A program made the translations under genes and the position numbers. A stretch of 64,000 nucleotides of DNA from contig NZ_JAAFGZ010000020.1 of assembly GCF_010365105.1 (NCBI RefSeq), forward strand, positions 1-64,000, in the 5' to 3' direction. This document shows, piece after piece, positions 1 to 9,324 of this stretch (its first letter is position 1; the number at the start of each line of letters is the position of its first letter). This stretch comes from Polaromonas sp. (GTDB lineage Bacteria > Pseudomonadota > Gammaproteobacteria > Burkholderiales > Burkholderiaceae_C). The notes under the pieces were generated by a model that saw nothing but the letters and a program-made list of their open reading frames with translations, was not told the DNA's origin and did no database searches.

Positions 1-135
1 TTGACTTTTTCTCTGCTTACCTACCTCGCGACCAATTTTTACACTGGCCACCTTGTCATCAGCAGAGCCGCAAATCATAGCACCATTGCCTGACTTGTGT
101 GATCAAAATCATAGAAATTTCGAAAAAGTAGTAGT

Positions 136-1344
136 TCAGCAGCCTGTTAAGGCTGCTCCTCTTTTAGCAGCATCCACATCGAGATACAACGACTCCTGTT
201 GCAGTGCAAGTCTGCTCCATTGATAACTGCGTGCAAATGCTATTGCGCCTCTGCTCAAATGCTGTGGTTGACTCAGCGCCTGTTTAATAGCTTTTTGTAC
301 CTCGGACGGACTCAAAGGATCATCAACAATCAGCGCATTTTCGCCATGCTGGAGAAGTTCTGAGATGCCACAATATCTAGAACTGCTCACCACCACTGGT
401 AGTCCGTAAGACATCGCCTCAAGCACCACCATTGCAAAAGTATCCTCAAGCGTTGGATGGGCAAGGCAGTCAGCAGATTCATAGGCAGGGGCAACATTTT
501 TCAAAGAGCCCAGAAAAAAAACCCGCGATTCCAAATTGAGAGTTTTCACCTGTTCCATGAAAGTGGGCATTTCAGACAGATTTCCCACAACAGCCAAATT
601 GAATCCCGCTGGGCACTGACCGAGTGCCGTCAGCAAGGTTTTTAGTCCTTTTTTCCGGTAATCATTGGCGACAAACAATATGCAATATCCTTCTTGAGGC
701 AAACCCAAGAGTGACCTGGCATTTTTTTTGCCCAGTCGCGTCAGTGGCAAAAGCGGTAAAGTGATTCCGGGTGTGATGACGGAGATCATCCTTGCACAAT
801 CAGGATAGGTAGAGTCCATGATCTGCCGAAGGCTTTCAGAGGTGACCACTATTTTTTTGCTGGGACGGGGCGTGAACCGTAAACGCTCTAGCGCTAGATA
901 AGCCAGCAGACGTGGGCTGGTGGCGACCTTGATCCACCTTGAAGCTTTCCGCCAGCCCCGAAGCTCGCGAAAAAGCGTGTATTTCACAGGCAACACATGC
1001 ACCGTCTGAACGTCACCATGCCATGTGTTCTCGTGAGAATGCACGACATCAAAACCACTGCGAGTTAACCACCACGTGCAGGTGGCAAACCACAACTGAT
1101 TGATCCACCGGGGTTTTCGCATCGGCATGAAAATCCGGTGATAAGCGACGCCAGGCCAGTTATGGGCTATTTCCTGGGCGAACACATGAATGTCATGCTT
1201 GGCAGACAGTTGCTCGACCAATGCAGTCGAGTAGCGCTCAGCGCCACCGCCAGTTGTCGAAAAAGTCCGGTTGAAGACAGCAATTCGCAGCCGTCTCTGT
1301 TCGCCGACTGAATCTTCAGCAGAACTTGGCGTTGACGAACTCAT
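136..1344 (-). CDS. GT4-family glycosyltransferase
   Basis: Predicted cytoplasmic retaining glycosyltransferase of family 4 (GT-B fold), 402 residues, moving a sugar from a nucleotide donor onto a glycan or lipid acceptor. The N-terminal half opens with a Rossmann strand and a GGGAERYS segment near residue 33, as in WaaG/PimA-like enzymes. The C-terminal half has the donor-binding motif FAMVVLEAMSYGLPVVVS near residues 300-318 (E-x7-E type). Its start overlaps the stop of the upstream deacetylase gene by 4 bases, so the two are translationally coupled and probably act in the same surface-glycan pathway. A short inverted repeat (GCAGCC/GGCTGC, 139-156) covers the last codons, but no clear U-run follows. 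Substrate unknown. Confidence 0.88.
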   Translation of the reverse strand: MSSSTPSSAEDSVGEQRRLRIAVFNRTFSTTGGGAERYSTALVEQLSAKHDIHVFAQEIAHNWPGVAYHRIFMPMRKPRWINQLWFATCTWWLTRSGFDVVHSHENTWHGDVQTVHVLPVKYTLFRELRGWRKASRWIKVATSPRLLAYLALERLRFTPRPSKKIVVTSESLRQIMDSTYPDCARMISVITPGITLPLLPLTRLGKKNARSLLGLPQEGYCILFVANDYRKKGLKTLLTALGQCPAGFNLAVVGNLSEMPTFMEQVKTLNLESRVFFLGSLKNVAPAYESADCLAHPTLEDTFAMVVLEAMSYGLPVVVSSSRYCGISELLQHGENALIVDDPLSPSEVQKAIKQALSQPQHLSRGAIAFARSYQWSRLALQQESLYLDVDAAKRGAALTGC

Positions 1345-2090
1345 TTTTTTCGGCGGTCTTCATAGGCAGTTGCAATCTTGAGCCAGAACACGGGCAGCAT
1401 CGTCGAACGCAAAACGGGCACCCGAGGCAATTGCAGCATGTCCGTTTGGGCATGACAACGGCTGCGCTGCGTGGTGGTAGCGGTCACAAAACCCAGCGTA
1501 TCGACCATTCCGATATGTTCTGTTTGGTAACGACCATACGGGTAGCAAAAGTGCGCTACCGGAGTTTTCACGACCGATTCGAGCTCGTTTTTTCCCAGCG
1601 TAATTTCAAGCTGGCACTTGTTTTTGTCGCTAACCGTCAGATCGATATGCTGGTGGGTATGCGAGCCTACTTCCTGCCCCGCCGAGACCCATTGACGCAG
1701 TTGAGCTTCATTCATCAACGGGGTCTGTGCAATCCCTGTCTTTACATCCCAGACATTGGTTTTTCCAAGCAATCCGCTCACGGCATAGCAAGTTGAGGAA
1801 AAACCATGCTTTGTCAGCGAGGGCAAGGCGTTCGACAGGTTGTTCAAGTAGCCGTCATCGAACGTTATTCCTACTACCTTGCCGTTTTTCTGGCCATTCA
1901 AATAGGGTTCCAAGGCAGTCATCGACAAACCCTGGTAGCCAAGTCGCTCAAGCCAGGCCATCTGCCTGGCGAAAGCTTCGGGTGCCACATACAGGCTTCG
2001 AAAGGGGCTGCCTTTTGGAGGTGCGGCAGCGATCTGGTGGTAAACCAGAATCGGAATGGGCCGGGTGTTTGCGGTGAGTCTCTTGGGCAT
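1341..2090 (-). CDS. Polysaccharide deacetylase family protein
   Basis: Predicted metal-dependent carbohydrate esterase 4 (NodB homology) protein of 249 residues that removes N- or O-acetyl groups from a polysaccharide or glycolipid. The catalytic/metal motif TFDDGY lies at residues 76-81 (Asp78, Asp79) and the zinc-binding HTHQH at 144-148, matching the family's D and H-x3-H ligands. There is no signal peptide, so it acts in the cytoplasm or the start is further upstream. It lies 22 bp after rng and is coupled by an ATGA overlap to the GT4 gene, suggesting a two-step modification of one glycan. Family firm, substrate unknown. Confidence 0.88.
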   Translation of the reverse strand: MPKRLTANTRPIPILVYHQIAAAPPKGSPFRSLYVAPEAFARQMAWLERLGYQGLSMTALEPYLNGQKNGKVVGITFDDGYLNNLSNALPSLTKHGFSSTCYAVSGLLGKTNVWDVKTGIAQTPLMNEAQLRQWVSAGQEVGSHTHQHIDLTVSDKNKCQLEITLGKNELESVVKTPVAHFCYPYGRYQTEHIGMVDTLGFVTATTTQRSRCHAQTDMLQLPRVPVLRSTMLPVFWLKIATAYEDRRKK

Positions 2091-2112
2091 GCTCAGATCG
2101 ACTTGGACGGGG

Positions 2113-3612
2113 TCAAAGCAACACGATGTCGTATTGCTCTTGGGCCATCACCGCTTCAGCCTGCAGGGAAATGGGTTTACAAATAAATTCGCTCAAACTA
2201 GCAAGGTGCTGGCTTTCCTCGTCCAGAAATAATTCGATCACTTTTGGAGAAGCCACAATCCTGAATTCCCGTGGATTGAATTGCCGTGCTTCACGCAAAA
2301 TTTCACGCAGGATATCGTAGGTTACGCTGCGGGCCGTTTTGACAATTCCTTTTCCGCTACAGGCATTGCAAGGTTCGCACAGCTGATGCGCCAATGACTC
2401 CCGTGTTCGCTTGCGTGTCATTTCAAGCAATCCCAAGGCTGAAAATCCATTCACCGCAGTTTTGATGCGATCTCTCTCCAGTTGTCTTTTGAACTCAGCC
2501 AATACGGCATCACGGTGGTTTTCTTTGCTCATGTCGATGAAATCGACAATCACGATACCGCCCAGATTGCGCAGACGGAGCTGCCTGGCGATGGCTTGGG
2601 CAGCCTCCAGATTGGTTTTGTAAATGGTTTCGTCGAAGTTTCGGGCGCCAACGAATCCACCGGTGTTCACATCAACCGTTGTCAACGCTTCCGTTTGGTC
2701 AACTACCAGATAGCCACCGGACTTGAGGTCCACCCGACGACCCAGCGCTTTTGCGATTTCCTCGTCGATGTTGAACAAGTCAAAAATAGGCCTTTCACCG
2801 CTGTAAAGCTGAAGCTTTGGAAGCGTCGAGGGCATGAACTCCAGGGCAAAAGCTTTGAGTTTTTCAAACTGTTCACGCGAATCGATGCGAATGGTTTGTG
2901 TATTTTCCAGCGCCATATCGCGCAACACGCGCTGCAACAGGCTCAAATCCTGATGCAAAACAGACGCTGCCGGCATGCGCAAGGAAGCCTGCTTGATACG
3001 AAGCCAGGTTTTTCGCAGGTAAGCAATATCTTCAGCCAGTTCAATGTCAGTGGCATCCTCGCCATTGGTCCGAAGAATAAAACCACCGCCCATGTCGGCG
3101 ACCAAAGACTGAACCCGCTGACGCAACTCTTCGCGCTGGCGCGGCAGAATTTTTTGCGAGACGCCAATGTGGTTGTCCTGGGGCAGAAAAACCAGCAAAC
3201 GGCCAGCAATGCTGATCTGCGCCGTCAAGCGTGCGCCTTTGGTGCCCATCGGGTCCTTGAGAACCTGCACCATCAAGGCCTGTCCTTCAAACAACTGCTT
3301 CTCAATCGGCTGCAATGCTGAACTTCCCGAGACCACGGCGACGCCACCCGGAAGCGTTTCGGGCTCGGCATGGCGGCTGTTGATACTGCTCATCAAGTCG
3401 GCCACATGCAAAAATGCAGCACGGTCCAGGCCGATATCGATAAATGCAGACTGCATTCCCGGCAGCACGCGGACCACCTTGCCAAGATAGACGTTGCCAA
3501 CCAAGCCGCGCTCAAGCGTCCGCTCCACCTGTAATTCCTGCACAGCGGCATGCTCTACCACTGCAACGCGTGTCTCTTGAGGCGACCAGTTGATCAGAAT
3601 TTCTTGTTGCAT
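2113..3612 (-). CDS. rng: Ribonuclease G (RNase E/G family)
   Basis: Single-strand-specific endoribonuclease acting in 16S rRNA 5'-end maturation and mRNA decay; 499 residues, the length of RNase G rather than RNase E (no long scaffold tail). An S1-like RNA-binding region follows the N-terminal strand (GLVGNVYLGKVVRVLPGMQS). The Mg-binding aspartates of the DNase I-like subdomain are in TVDVNTGGF and VIVDFIDM. The zinc-link cysteines are in LCEPCNACSGKG near residue 417. It sits 18 bp after maf; the maf-rng order is common in proteobacteria. Start ATG at 3612. Confidence 0.96.
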   Translation of the reverse strand: MQQEILINWSPQETRVAVVEHAAVQELQVERTLERGLVGNVYLGKVVRVLPGMQSAFIDIGLDRAAFLHVADLMSSINSRHAEPETLPGGVAVVSGSSALQPIEKQLFEGQALMVQVLKDPMGTKGARLTAQISIAGRLLVFLPQDNHIGVSQKILPRQREELRQRVQSLVADMGGGFILRTNGEDATDIELAEDIAYLRKTWLRIKQASLRMPAASVLHQDLSLLQRVLRDMALENTQTIRIDSREQFEKLKAFALEFMPSTLPKLQLYSGERPIFDLFNIDEEIAKALGRRVDLKSGGYLVVDQTEALTTVDVNTGGFVGARNFDETIYKTNLEAAQAIARQLRLRNLGGIVIVDFIDMSKENHRDAVLAEFKRQLERDRIKTAVNGFSALGLLEMTRKRTRESLAHQLCEPCNACSGKGIVKTARSVTYDILREILREARQFNPREFRIVASPKVIELFLDEESQHLASLSEFICKPISLQAEAVMAQEQYDIVLL

Positions 3613-3630
3613 TTTTCTCAGACAGTAAGG

Positions 3631-4242
3631 CTAAATGGCAAGTCCGGCAGCTCGAAGCAACGAAGCCGTTTCCCACAATGGCAAACCCATGATGCCACTG
3701 TAACTGCCGGTGATTCGGGTGATATGCATGGACACCCTGCCCTGTATCGCATAAGCACCCGCCTTGCCCAAAGGTTCACCGGTGGCTGCATAGCGGCTGA
3801 TTTGGTCGGCAGTCATGGGCTCGAAGCTCACATTTGAACTGCTGAGTGCGCAATAACGCTGCGGGCCTGACTGAATATTCACCGCTGTCAAAACCCGGTG
3901 CGTTTTGCCAGAAAGTTCGGACAGCATGCGTTCGGCATGACAGGCGTCGTCGGGCTTGCCGTAAATGGTTCGTCCAAGGGCCACGGTGGTGTCAGCGCAC
4001 AGGATGGGCGCTGGCGGCAGTTGGCGACGGGCCAGGCGCGCTGAAGCGGCATTGAGTTTGAGGCTAGTTACCCGCTTGACGTAGCGTGCTGGTGCCTCGT
4101 TGTCCAGTGCGACCTCCAACGCTTCACTGTCTTCACCGGCATCCGGCAGAAGCAACTCATAGCGAACTCCGAGTTGTTCCAGCAACTGACGCCGCCTTGG
4201 ACTTTGAGAGGCCAGATAAACAAACTGAACCATACTGGACAC
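3631..4242 (-). CDS. maf: Maf-like nucleoside triphosphate pyrophosphatase
   Basis: House-cleaning nucleotide pyrophosphatase of the Maf/HAM1 fold, 203 residues, hydrolysing non-canonical or excess NTPs to NMP plus PPi. The N-terminal signature ASQSPRRRQLLEQLG starts near residue 11, followed by ADTTVALG (Asp as putative general base/metal ligand). The C-terminal pattern AYAIQG...GSYSGIMGLPL resembles the YhdE subgroup (dTTP/UTP-preferring) more than YceF (m7GTP), so I lean to dTTP/UTP pyrophosphatase. It lies 11 bp after rlmH and 18 bp before rng in the same minus-strand run. Confidence 0.93.
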   Translation of the reverse strand: MSSMVQFVYLASQSPRRRQLLEQLGVRYELLLPDAGEDSEALEVALDNEAPARYVKRVTSLKLNAASARLARRQLPPAPILCADTTVALGRTIYGKPDDACHAERMLSELSGKTHRVLTAVNIQSGPQRYCALSSSNVSFEPMTADQISRYAATGEPLGKAGAYAIQGRVSMHITRITGSYSGIMGLPLWETASLLRAAGLAI

Positions 4243-4253
4243 GCCTGAAAAAA

Positions 4254-4721
4254 TTATTCACGATGATACGGATGATTGATCGTGATGCTCCAGGCGCGGT
4301 AAAGCTGTTCGATCAGCAATACACGCACCATGGCATGCGGCAGCGTCAGGTCCGAGAGACGAATGCGTTGATGGGCTGCCTGCTTGAAGCCGGCGTCCAG
4401 TCCATCCGGCCCGCCAATCACGATGGCAATGTCATCTCCGGACAGCTGCCAGGTCTTGAGATTTTCTGCCAGCGCCATGGTGGTCACAGCCGTACCACGC
4501 TCATCCAGCGCCACGATCCGGCAGCCTCTGGCAATGGCGCCTTCGATGCGGGTACGCTCTGCCGCAAGCAGGGTTTCCAAAGTTTTGGAGCCACGCGGTT
4601 CGGTCTTGACCGCCTTGAGCTCAACTTTCAGTTCAGGCGGAAAGCGTTTGGCGTAGTCGTCGTAAGCCGTCTGGGCCCAATCGGGCACCTTCTGGCCGAC
4701 GGCGACGATGGTCAGCCTCAT
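4254..4721 (-). CDS. rlmH: 23S rRNA (pseudouridine-1915-N3)-methyltransferase RlmH
   Basis: SPOUT-class methyltransferase that N3-methylates pseudouridine 1915 in helix 69 of 23S rRNA on the 70S ribosome. At 155 residues it has the exact family length. The SAM-binding trefoil-knot segment [10 protein letters not shown] and the C-terminal [17 protein letters not shown]...HPYHRE are diagnostic. Its start overlaps the rsfS stop by 4 bases (4718-4721), the conserved rsfS-rlmH pair of ribosome-associated genes. Confidence 0.97.
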   Translation of the reverse strand: MRLTIVAVGQKVPDWAQTAYDDYAKRFPPELKVELKAVKTEPRGSKTLETLLAAERTRIEGAIARGCRIVALDERGTAVTTMALAENLKTWQLSGDDIAIVIGGPDGLDAGFKQAAHQRIRLSDLTLPHAMVRVLLIEQLYRAWSITINHPYHRE

Positions 4722-5584
4722 TCGCTCCGGGTCGTGGTTTTCTTCGCAGCTGACTTTTTGGCGGCGGGCTTTTTGACAGCCGTCTTGACTGCTGCCTGCT
4801 GGGCAGCGACTTTCTTGGCCACAGGAATTTTCACGACAGGTGTCTTGACAACCACCTTTTTGGCAGCTGTCTTGGCCGTCACCGGCTTGGACTCGGCCGG
4901 AGCCACTCTGGAGGATGGTTTGCGTGCCTTGATCGGCTTGGCTTCAGGCTCGGCAGCCGGTGCAGTCGCATTGCGCTTGGCCGTCCAGTCGTGCGTCTTT
5001 CCAACGCGGCCTACATAAGTGCCGTCATCAGTTCGGGCCAACGTTGCGGCATCGGGCAAGCTTTCTTCACCGATGACTTTTGCTGCCTTTGACGGCTTGG
5101 CAGGAGATTTTGACTTGCCGCCGGCCGCCGCAGGCGACCTGGCCGGCTTGACTTCTGCTTTCACCTCAACCTTGGAGGCCTTGGGCAGCGGCGTGGGTGC
5201 GCCGAGCTTGAGCTTGATGGGCTTGTCGCCCCAAAGTTCTTCCAGGTTGTAATACTGGCGAATCGTGGGTTGCATGATGTGGGCAACAGCCGCGCCGCAG
5301 TCAACAATGATCCACTCACCGTTGTCCTCGCCCTCAATGCGTGGCTTGGCAAAACCGGCGTCCCGCACGGCGTCGCGCACGCTGGCAGCAAGCGCCTTGG
5401 TCTGGCGGTTGGACGTTCCCGAGGCAACAATCACGCGCTCAAACAGCGAGGTGATGTGCTCGGTATCAAACACCTGAATGTCTTGCGCCTTGACATCTTC
5501 GAGCCCATCAATGATGGCGCGCTGCAGTTTTTGGACATCTTTTTTGCCCTCGGTGCTTGAGGTTTTGACAGTGGTGGGGGTCAT
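4718..5584 (-). CDS. rsfS: Ribosome silencing factor RsfS with long basic tail
   Basis: RsfS (Iojap) binds ribosomal protein uL14 and blocks joining of 30S and 50S subunits, saving energy in starvation. Residues about 17-127 are a complete RsfS domain ([17 protein letters not shown]...[16 protein letters not shown]...[11 protein letters not shown]). Family members are usually 105-130 residues. This one is 288, with an extra ~160-residue Ala/Lys/Pro-rich segment ending in histone-H1-like AKK repeats. The tail probably binds rRNA or another polyanion; that is inference. nadD lies 29 bp upstream and rlmH overlaps the 3' end. Confidence 0.94.
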   Translation of the reverse strand: MTPTTVKTSSTEGKKDVQKLQRAIIDGLEDVKAQDIQVFDTEHITSLFERVIVASGTSNRQTKALAASVRDAVRDAGFAKPRIEGEDNGEWIIVDCGAAVAHIMQPTIRQYYNLEELWGDKPIKLKLGAPTPLPKASKVEVKAEVKPARSPAAAGGKSKSPAKPSKAAKVIGEESLPDAATLARTDDGTYVGRVGKTHDWTAKRNATAPAAEPEAKPIKARKPSSRVAPAESKPVTAKTAAKKVVVKTPVVKIPVAKKVAAQQAAVKTAVKKPAAKKSAAKKTTTRSE

Positions 5585-5613
5585 GCAATGCTTTGCTTCA
5601 ATAGGGTGAAAAA

Positions 5614-6246
5614 TTAACCGGGGCCGTACAGTTGATAGTGCGAAATATAACGTGCAACCGCGTCGGGAACTAATTTGATGGCTTCTTCAGCGGTGGCCGC
5701 GTCCGAAGCCAGCATCTGGCGAATTTGGGTGGCGCTGACCGGCATCAAGGGCAACTTGAGAATGAAAAACCGGTGGTTGTACGGCGCATAAACATCAAAC
5801 TCGGTTTGAGTCAGCGCGGATTCTGTGCGATCAGCTATACAAATTATAGCGATTTCAAGAATCTCTCTGCATAGATGCCATTGGCCAAAGGTCGCAAACT
5901 GGTCAGCGCCTATGAACAGGTAGAGCTGACACCCTGGATTCTCGGCTTGCAAGGCCTTCAGGGTATCGATGGTAAAGGTAGGTCCCGGACGCTGCAATTC
6001 ACGTGCATCCACCGTGACGCCCTCAATATTCCCAAACGCCAGCCGGGCCATGGCTAGCCGGTGTTCAGGGGCACTGAGCGCCCTGGCCTTGTGCCAGGCA
6101 TGGCCAGTCGGGATGACATGCAGCACATCAAGATCGTACTGCTCCAGCGCTGCCCTGGCCAGTGCGACATGGGCATTGTGGGGCGGGTCAAACGCACCGC
6201 CAAACACGCCAATGCGTTTGGACTGACCCCCAGCGCTGGTGCTCAA
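5614..6246 (-). CDS. nadD: Nicotinate-nucleotide adenylyltransferase
   Basis: Converts nicotinate mononucleotide plus ATP to deamido-NAD, the step before the nadE product found elsewhere in this window. 210 residues. Nucleotidyltransferase motifs are [15 protein letters not shown] (the (T/H)xGH-type loop near residue 15), [14 protein letters not shown], and the C-terminal SATQIRQ (ISSTxIR-type). Start chosen because ATG overlaps the hemF stop by 4 bases. DNA at 5812-5850, encoding [16 protein letters not shown], matches the short dispersed repeat seen elsewhere in the window; it falls in a family-variable region and keeps the frame. Confidence 0.96.
   Translation of the reverse strand: MSTSAGGQSKRIGVFGGAFDPPHNAHVALARAALEQYDLDVLHVIPTGHAWHKARALSAPEHRLAMARLAFGNIEGVTVDARELQRPGPTFTIDTLKALQAENPGCQLYLFIGADQFATFGQWHLCREILEIAIICIADRTESALTQTEFDVYAPYNHRFFILKLPLMPVSATQIRQMLASDAATAEEAIKLVPDAVARYISHYQLYGPG
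5812..5850 (-). repeat. Dispersed repeat copy inside nadD
   Basis: Reading the minus strand, the core GCTATAATTTGTATAGC (5834-5850) is followed by TGATCGCACAGAATCCGCGC. This is the same plan (A/T-rich palindrome GCTAT..ATAGC, then a GC-rich arm) as the intergenic copies at 14041 and 47512. It lies in frame within nadD. Similarity is partial, so membership is likely rather than certain. Confidence 0.5.
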
Positions 6247-7166
6247 ACCCAGTCCCGCCTGACAAGAAACTCTTTGTACAGGCGCTCCTCGGGCGATCCG
6301 GCAACATTGGGCCGCTGGTAGGTCCAGCTTGCGAGAGGCGGCATCGACATCAGGATCGATTCAGTACGTCCACCGGACTGAAGGCCAAAATGGGTTCCCC
6401 GGTCCCACACCAGGTTGAATTCCACATAGCGACCACGCCGGTACAACTGGAAATCGCGCTCGCGTTGCGTGAAGATGCTGTCCTTGCGACGTTTGATGAT
6501 CGGCAGATACGCCTGCAGGAACGAATCGCCTACAGCCTGCATCATCGTCAAGCTCTGCGCCAGGCCAAGTTCCTGAAAATCATCGAAGAACACGCCACCG
6601 ATGCCGCGCTGCTCGTGGCGGTGCTTGAGGAAAAAATACTCGTCGCACCACTGCTTGAAACGTGGATATTTGTCTTCGCCAAACGGTGCCAGCGTGTCTT
6701 TGCAAACCTGGTGAAAATGCACCGCGTCTTCATCAAAGCCGTAAAAAGGTGTCAGGTCCATGCCACCGCCAAACCAGCAGACCGGCTCGGCAGCTTCACC
6801 GACAGGGGTTGCCGCCAGCATCCTGACATTCATGTGTACCGTCGGCGCGTAGGGGTTGCGGGGGTGGAACACCAGAGAAACACCCATCGCCTCGAACGGT
6901 GCGCCTGCCAGCTCGGGTCGATGCTGGGTCGCAGAAGGCGGCAGCCTGGGACCGCGCACATGCGAAAAGCCACAACCGGCACGCTCGAACACCTTGCCCT
7001 GCTCCAGGATTTTGGTGATGCCATTGCCCTGAAGCATCTCGCCCGGCTCTTTTTGCCAAGAATCGCTGACAAAGGCGTGGCCGTCGATTTCGGCAACAGC
7101 ATTGGTGATGCGCTCCTGAAGACCCAGCAAAAAACCGCGAACGGCTGAAAGATCAATGCTGGACAT
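6243..7166 (-). CDS. hemF: Oxygen-dependent coproporphyrinogen III oxidase
   Basis: Oxidative decarboxylation of two propionate side chains of coproporphyrinogen III to give protoporphyrinogen IX, using O2; a cytosolic homodimer in haem synthesis. The 307 residues match E. coli HemF throughout. Signatures are [30 protein letters not shown] and [34 protein letters not shown]. It is coupled to nadD by a 4-base overlap and starts 9 bp after purD. The presence of the aerobic enzyme fits an oxygen-respiring organism. Confidence 0.97.
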   Translation of the reverse strand: MSSIDLSAVRGFLLGLQERITNAVAEIDGHAFVSDSWQKEPGEMLQGNGITKILEQGKVFERAGCGFSHVRGPRLPPSATQHRPELAGAPFEAMGVSLVFHPRNPYAPTVHMNVRMLAATPVGEAAEPVCWFGGGMDLTPFYGFDEDAVHFHQVCKDTLAPFGEDKYPRFKQWCDEYFFLKHRHEQRGIGGVFFDDFQELGLAQSLTMMQAVGDSFLQAYLPIIKRRKDSIFTQRERDFQLYRRGRYVEFNLVWDRGTHFGLQSGGRTESILMSMPPLASWTYQRPNVAGSPEERLYKEFLVRRDWV

Positions 7167-7175
7167 GGCTGGCTT

Positions 7176-8468
7176 TCAAGACTTGATGGCCCGGTAGCCG
7201 ATGTCCTTGCGGTACTGCGCGCCATCGAAATCAATGTTTCGTGCGACGTCATAGGCGCGCTGCTGCGCCGCCTTGACAGTGCTGCCGAGCGCCGTCACAC
7301 ACAGCACGCGGCCACCCGAAGTGAGCGTCGCACCGTCCTGGCGCTGCGTTCCTGCATGAAACACCATGGCGTCTTCCGCTGCCACAGGCAGACCGTGGAT
7401 GACATCGCCCTTGCGCGGGTGCAGCGGATAACCGTGCGCGGCCATCACCACGCCCAACGCCGGACGGCGGTCCCATTCCATTTCCACCTTGTCGAGGGTT
7501 CCCGAGGTGGCAGCCATCAAGACCTCGAACAGATCGGTTTTCAGGCGCATCATGATGGACTGGGTTTCCGGGTCGCCCATGCGGCAGTTGAATTCGAGCG
7601 TCTTGGGCTTGCCCTGCGCATCAATCATGAGGCCGGCGTATAAAAAACCGGTGAACGGAATGCCGTCTTTTTCCATGCCCCGGATGGTGGGCAAGATGAT
7701 TTCGCGCATCGCCCTGGCGTGGACATCGGGCGTGACCACCGGGGCTGGCGAATAAGCGCCCATGCCGCCCGTGTTCGGCCCCTGGTCGCCATCGAGCAAA
7801 CGCTTGTGGTCCTGGCTGGTGGCCATGACGGCCACATTCTTGCCATCGCACATGACGATGAAGCTGGCTTCCTCGCCCTGCAGAAATTCCTCGATGACCA
7901 CGCGCGCGCCGCCTTCGTTGTGGCTCACGCCCAGCGGATTGAATTCCGGGTCCGGCGCCAGCATGAATTCGATCGCCTCGTGCGCCTCGTGCAGGGTCAT
8001 GGCCACCACCACGCCCTTGCCGGCAGCCAGGCCGTCAGCCTTGACCACGATCGGCGCGCCTTTTTCATCGACATAGGCATGCGCCGCCACCGCATCGTTG
8101 AAGGTTTCGTAGTCGGCGGTTGGAATATGGTGGCGCTTCATGAAGGCCTTGGAAAACGCCTTGGAGCTTTCCAGCTGCGCCGCCGCCTTGGTCGGGCCAA
8201 ACACCCGCAGACCGTGTGCGCGAAACTCATCAACGATGCCGGCGGCCAGTGGCTGCTCGGGGCCAACAACCGTTAATGCTATTTTTTCTGTAGCAGCCCA
8301 AGCCCGCAGGGCGTGCGGATCAGTGATATTTATGTTCTCAAGCCGGGAATCGAGAGCGGTTCCGCCATTTCCCGGCGCCACATACACCGCCTGCACCCTG
8401 GGCGACTGTGCCAGTTTCCAGGCCAGCGCATGTTCACGGCCGCCGCCGCCCACGACCAAGACTTTCAT
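7176..8468 (-). CDS. purD: Phosphoribosylamine-glycine ligase (GARS)
   Basis: ATP-grasp ligase making glycinamide ribonucleotide from phosphoribosylamine, glycine and ATP (second step of purine synthesis). At 430 residues it is full length. Visible features are the N-terminal VLVVGGGGREHALAWKL, VVGPEQPL, the ATP-grasp core (IVVKADGLAAGKGVVVA) and EFNCRMGDPETQ (metal ligands). The stretch 8278-8318, encoding HALRAWAATEKIALT, resembles the dispersed repeat family yet keeps the usual length. It is followed 9 bp later by hemF and preceded by yebC. Confidence 0.97.
   Translation of the reverse strand: MKVLVVGGGGREHALAWKLAQSPRVQAVYVAPGNGGTALDSRLENINITDPHALRAWAATEKIALTVVGPEQPLAAGIVDEFRAHGLRVFGPTKAAAQLESSKAFSKAFMKRHHIPTADYETFNDAVAAHAYVDEKGAPIVVKADGLAAGKGVVVAMTLHEAHEAIEFMLAPDPEFNPLGVSHNEGGARVVIEEFLQGEEASFIVMCDGKNVAVMATSQDHKRLLDGDQGPNTGGMGAYSPAPVVTPDVHARAMREIILPTIRGMEKDGIPFTGFLYAGLMIDAQGKPKTLEFNCRMGDPETQSIMMRLKTDLFEVLMAATSGTLDKVEMEWDRRPALGVVMAAHGYPLHPRKGDVIHGLPVAAEDAMVFHAGTQRQDGATLTSGGRVLCVTALGSTVKAAQQRAYDVARNIDFDGAQYRKDIGYRAIKS
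8278..8318 (+). repeat. Dispersed repeat-like copy inside purD
   Basis: The plus strand reads GCTATTTTTTCTGTAGCAG then CCCAAGCCCGCAGGGCGTGC, matching the A/T palindrome plus GC arm of the dispersed family. It is in frame within purD in a surface-variable stretch. The purD length is unchanged relative to homologues as I remember them, so this could be replacement, gradual conversion or chance. Confidence 0.4.
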
Positions 8469-8506
8469 GATGAAGCTTTCATTGTTGTTGTGTTTTCTAA
8501 AGTGGT

Positions 8507-9232
8507 TTATTCTGAAAGCTCGGCATTGTGAAAGACTTCCTGCGTGTCGTCCATGTCTTCCAGCACATCCAGCAGTTTTTGCATTTTCTGGGAATCTTCC
8601 TCATTCAGCTCAATGGCGTTGTCAGCGCGCATGGTGACTTCTGCCAGTTCGGCGACCAGGCCGGCGGCCTCCAGGGCGCTCTTGACGGTTTCCAGTTCGG
8701 TATAGGGCGTCAGCACTTCAATGGCACCGTCCTCGTGCGCAATCACATCGTCGGCTCCCGCTTCCAGGGCGATTTCCATGACATGGTCCTCGTTCGTGCC
8801 GGGTGCAAAAATAAGCTGGCCGCAATGCTTGAACTGAAACACCACCGAGCCTTCGGTGCCCATGTTGCCGCCATGCTTGGAAAACGCATGGCGAACTTCG
8901 GCTACGGTGCGAACCTTGTTGTCGGTCATGCAGTCCACCAGGATCGCCGCCCCGCCGATGCCGTAGCCTTCATAGCGTACTTCTTCGTAATGAACGCCTT
9001 CAAGGTTGCCAGTGGCCTTGTCGATGTTGCGCTTGACCGTGTCGGCCGCCAGATTGGCTGCCTTGGCCTTTTCAACGGCCAGGCGCAGGCGTGGGTTGGT
9101 GGCCAGGTCGCCGCCGCCCAGGCGCGCAGCCACCATGATTTCGCGTATCACCCGCGTCCAGACCTTGCCGCGTTTGTCGTCCTGGCGACCCTTGCGGTGT
9201 TGAATATTCGCCCATTTACTATGACCAGCCAC
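8507..9232 (-). CDS. yebC: YebC/PmpR-family protein
   Basis: Member of the YebC/TACO1 family (241 residues), known as a DNA-binding transcription regulator in some bacteria and, from more recent work on the family, as a translation factor that relieves ribosome stalling at proline runs. The start [18 protein letters not shown] is the universal family N-terminus. [22 protein letters not shown] and the acidic C-terminus ([16 protein letters not shown]) are also typical. It precedes purD by 38 bp and diverges from the HerA-like gene. Confidence 0.95.
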   Translation of the reverse strand: MAGHSKWANIQHRKGRQDDKRGKVWTRVIREIMVAARLGGGDLATNPRLRLAVEKAKAANLAADTVKRNIDKATGNLEGVHYEEVRYEGYGIGGAAILVDCMTDNKVRTVAEVRHAFSKHGGNMGTEGSVVFQFKHCGQLIFAPGTNEDHVMEIALEAGADDVIAHEDGAIEVLTPYTELETVKSALEAAGLVAELAEVTMRADNAIELNEEDSQKMQKLLDVLEDMDDTQEVFHNAELSE

Positions 9233-9324
9233 GGAAAATCCTTCAGCAATTGATTTAATCTACAGCATTCATTTTACTTTTCGCTTGTCCTTCTTCAACG
9301 CCGTTTTATCAGGACCTCCACATC

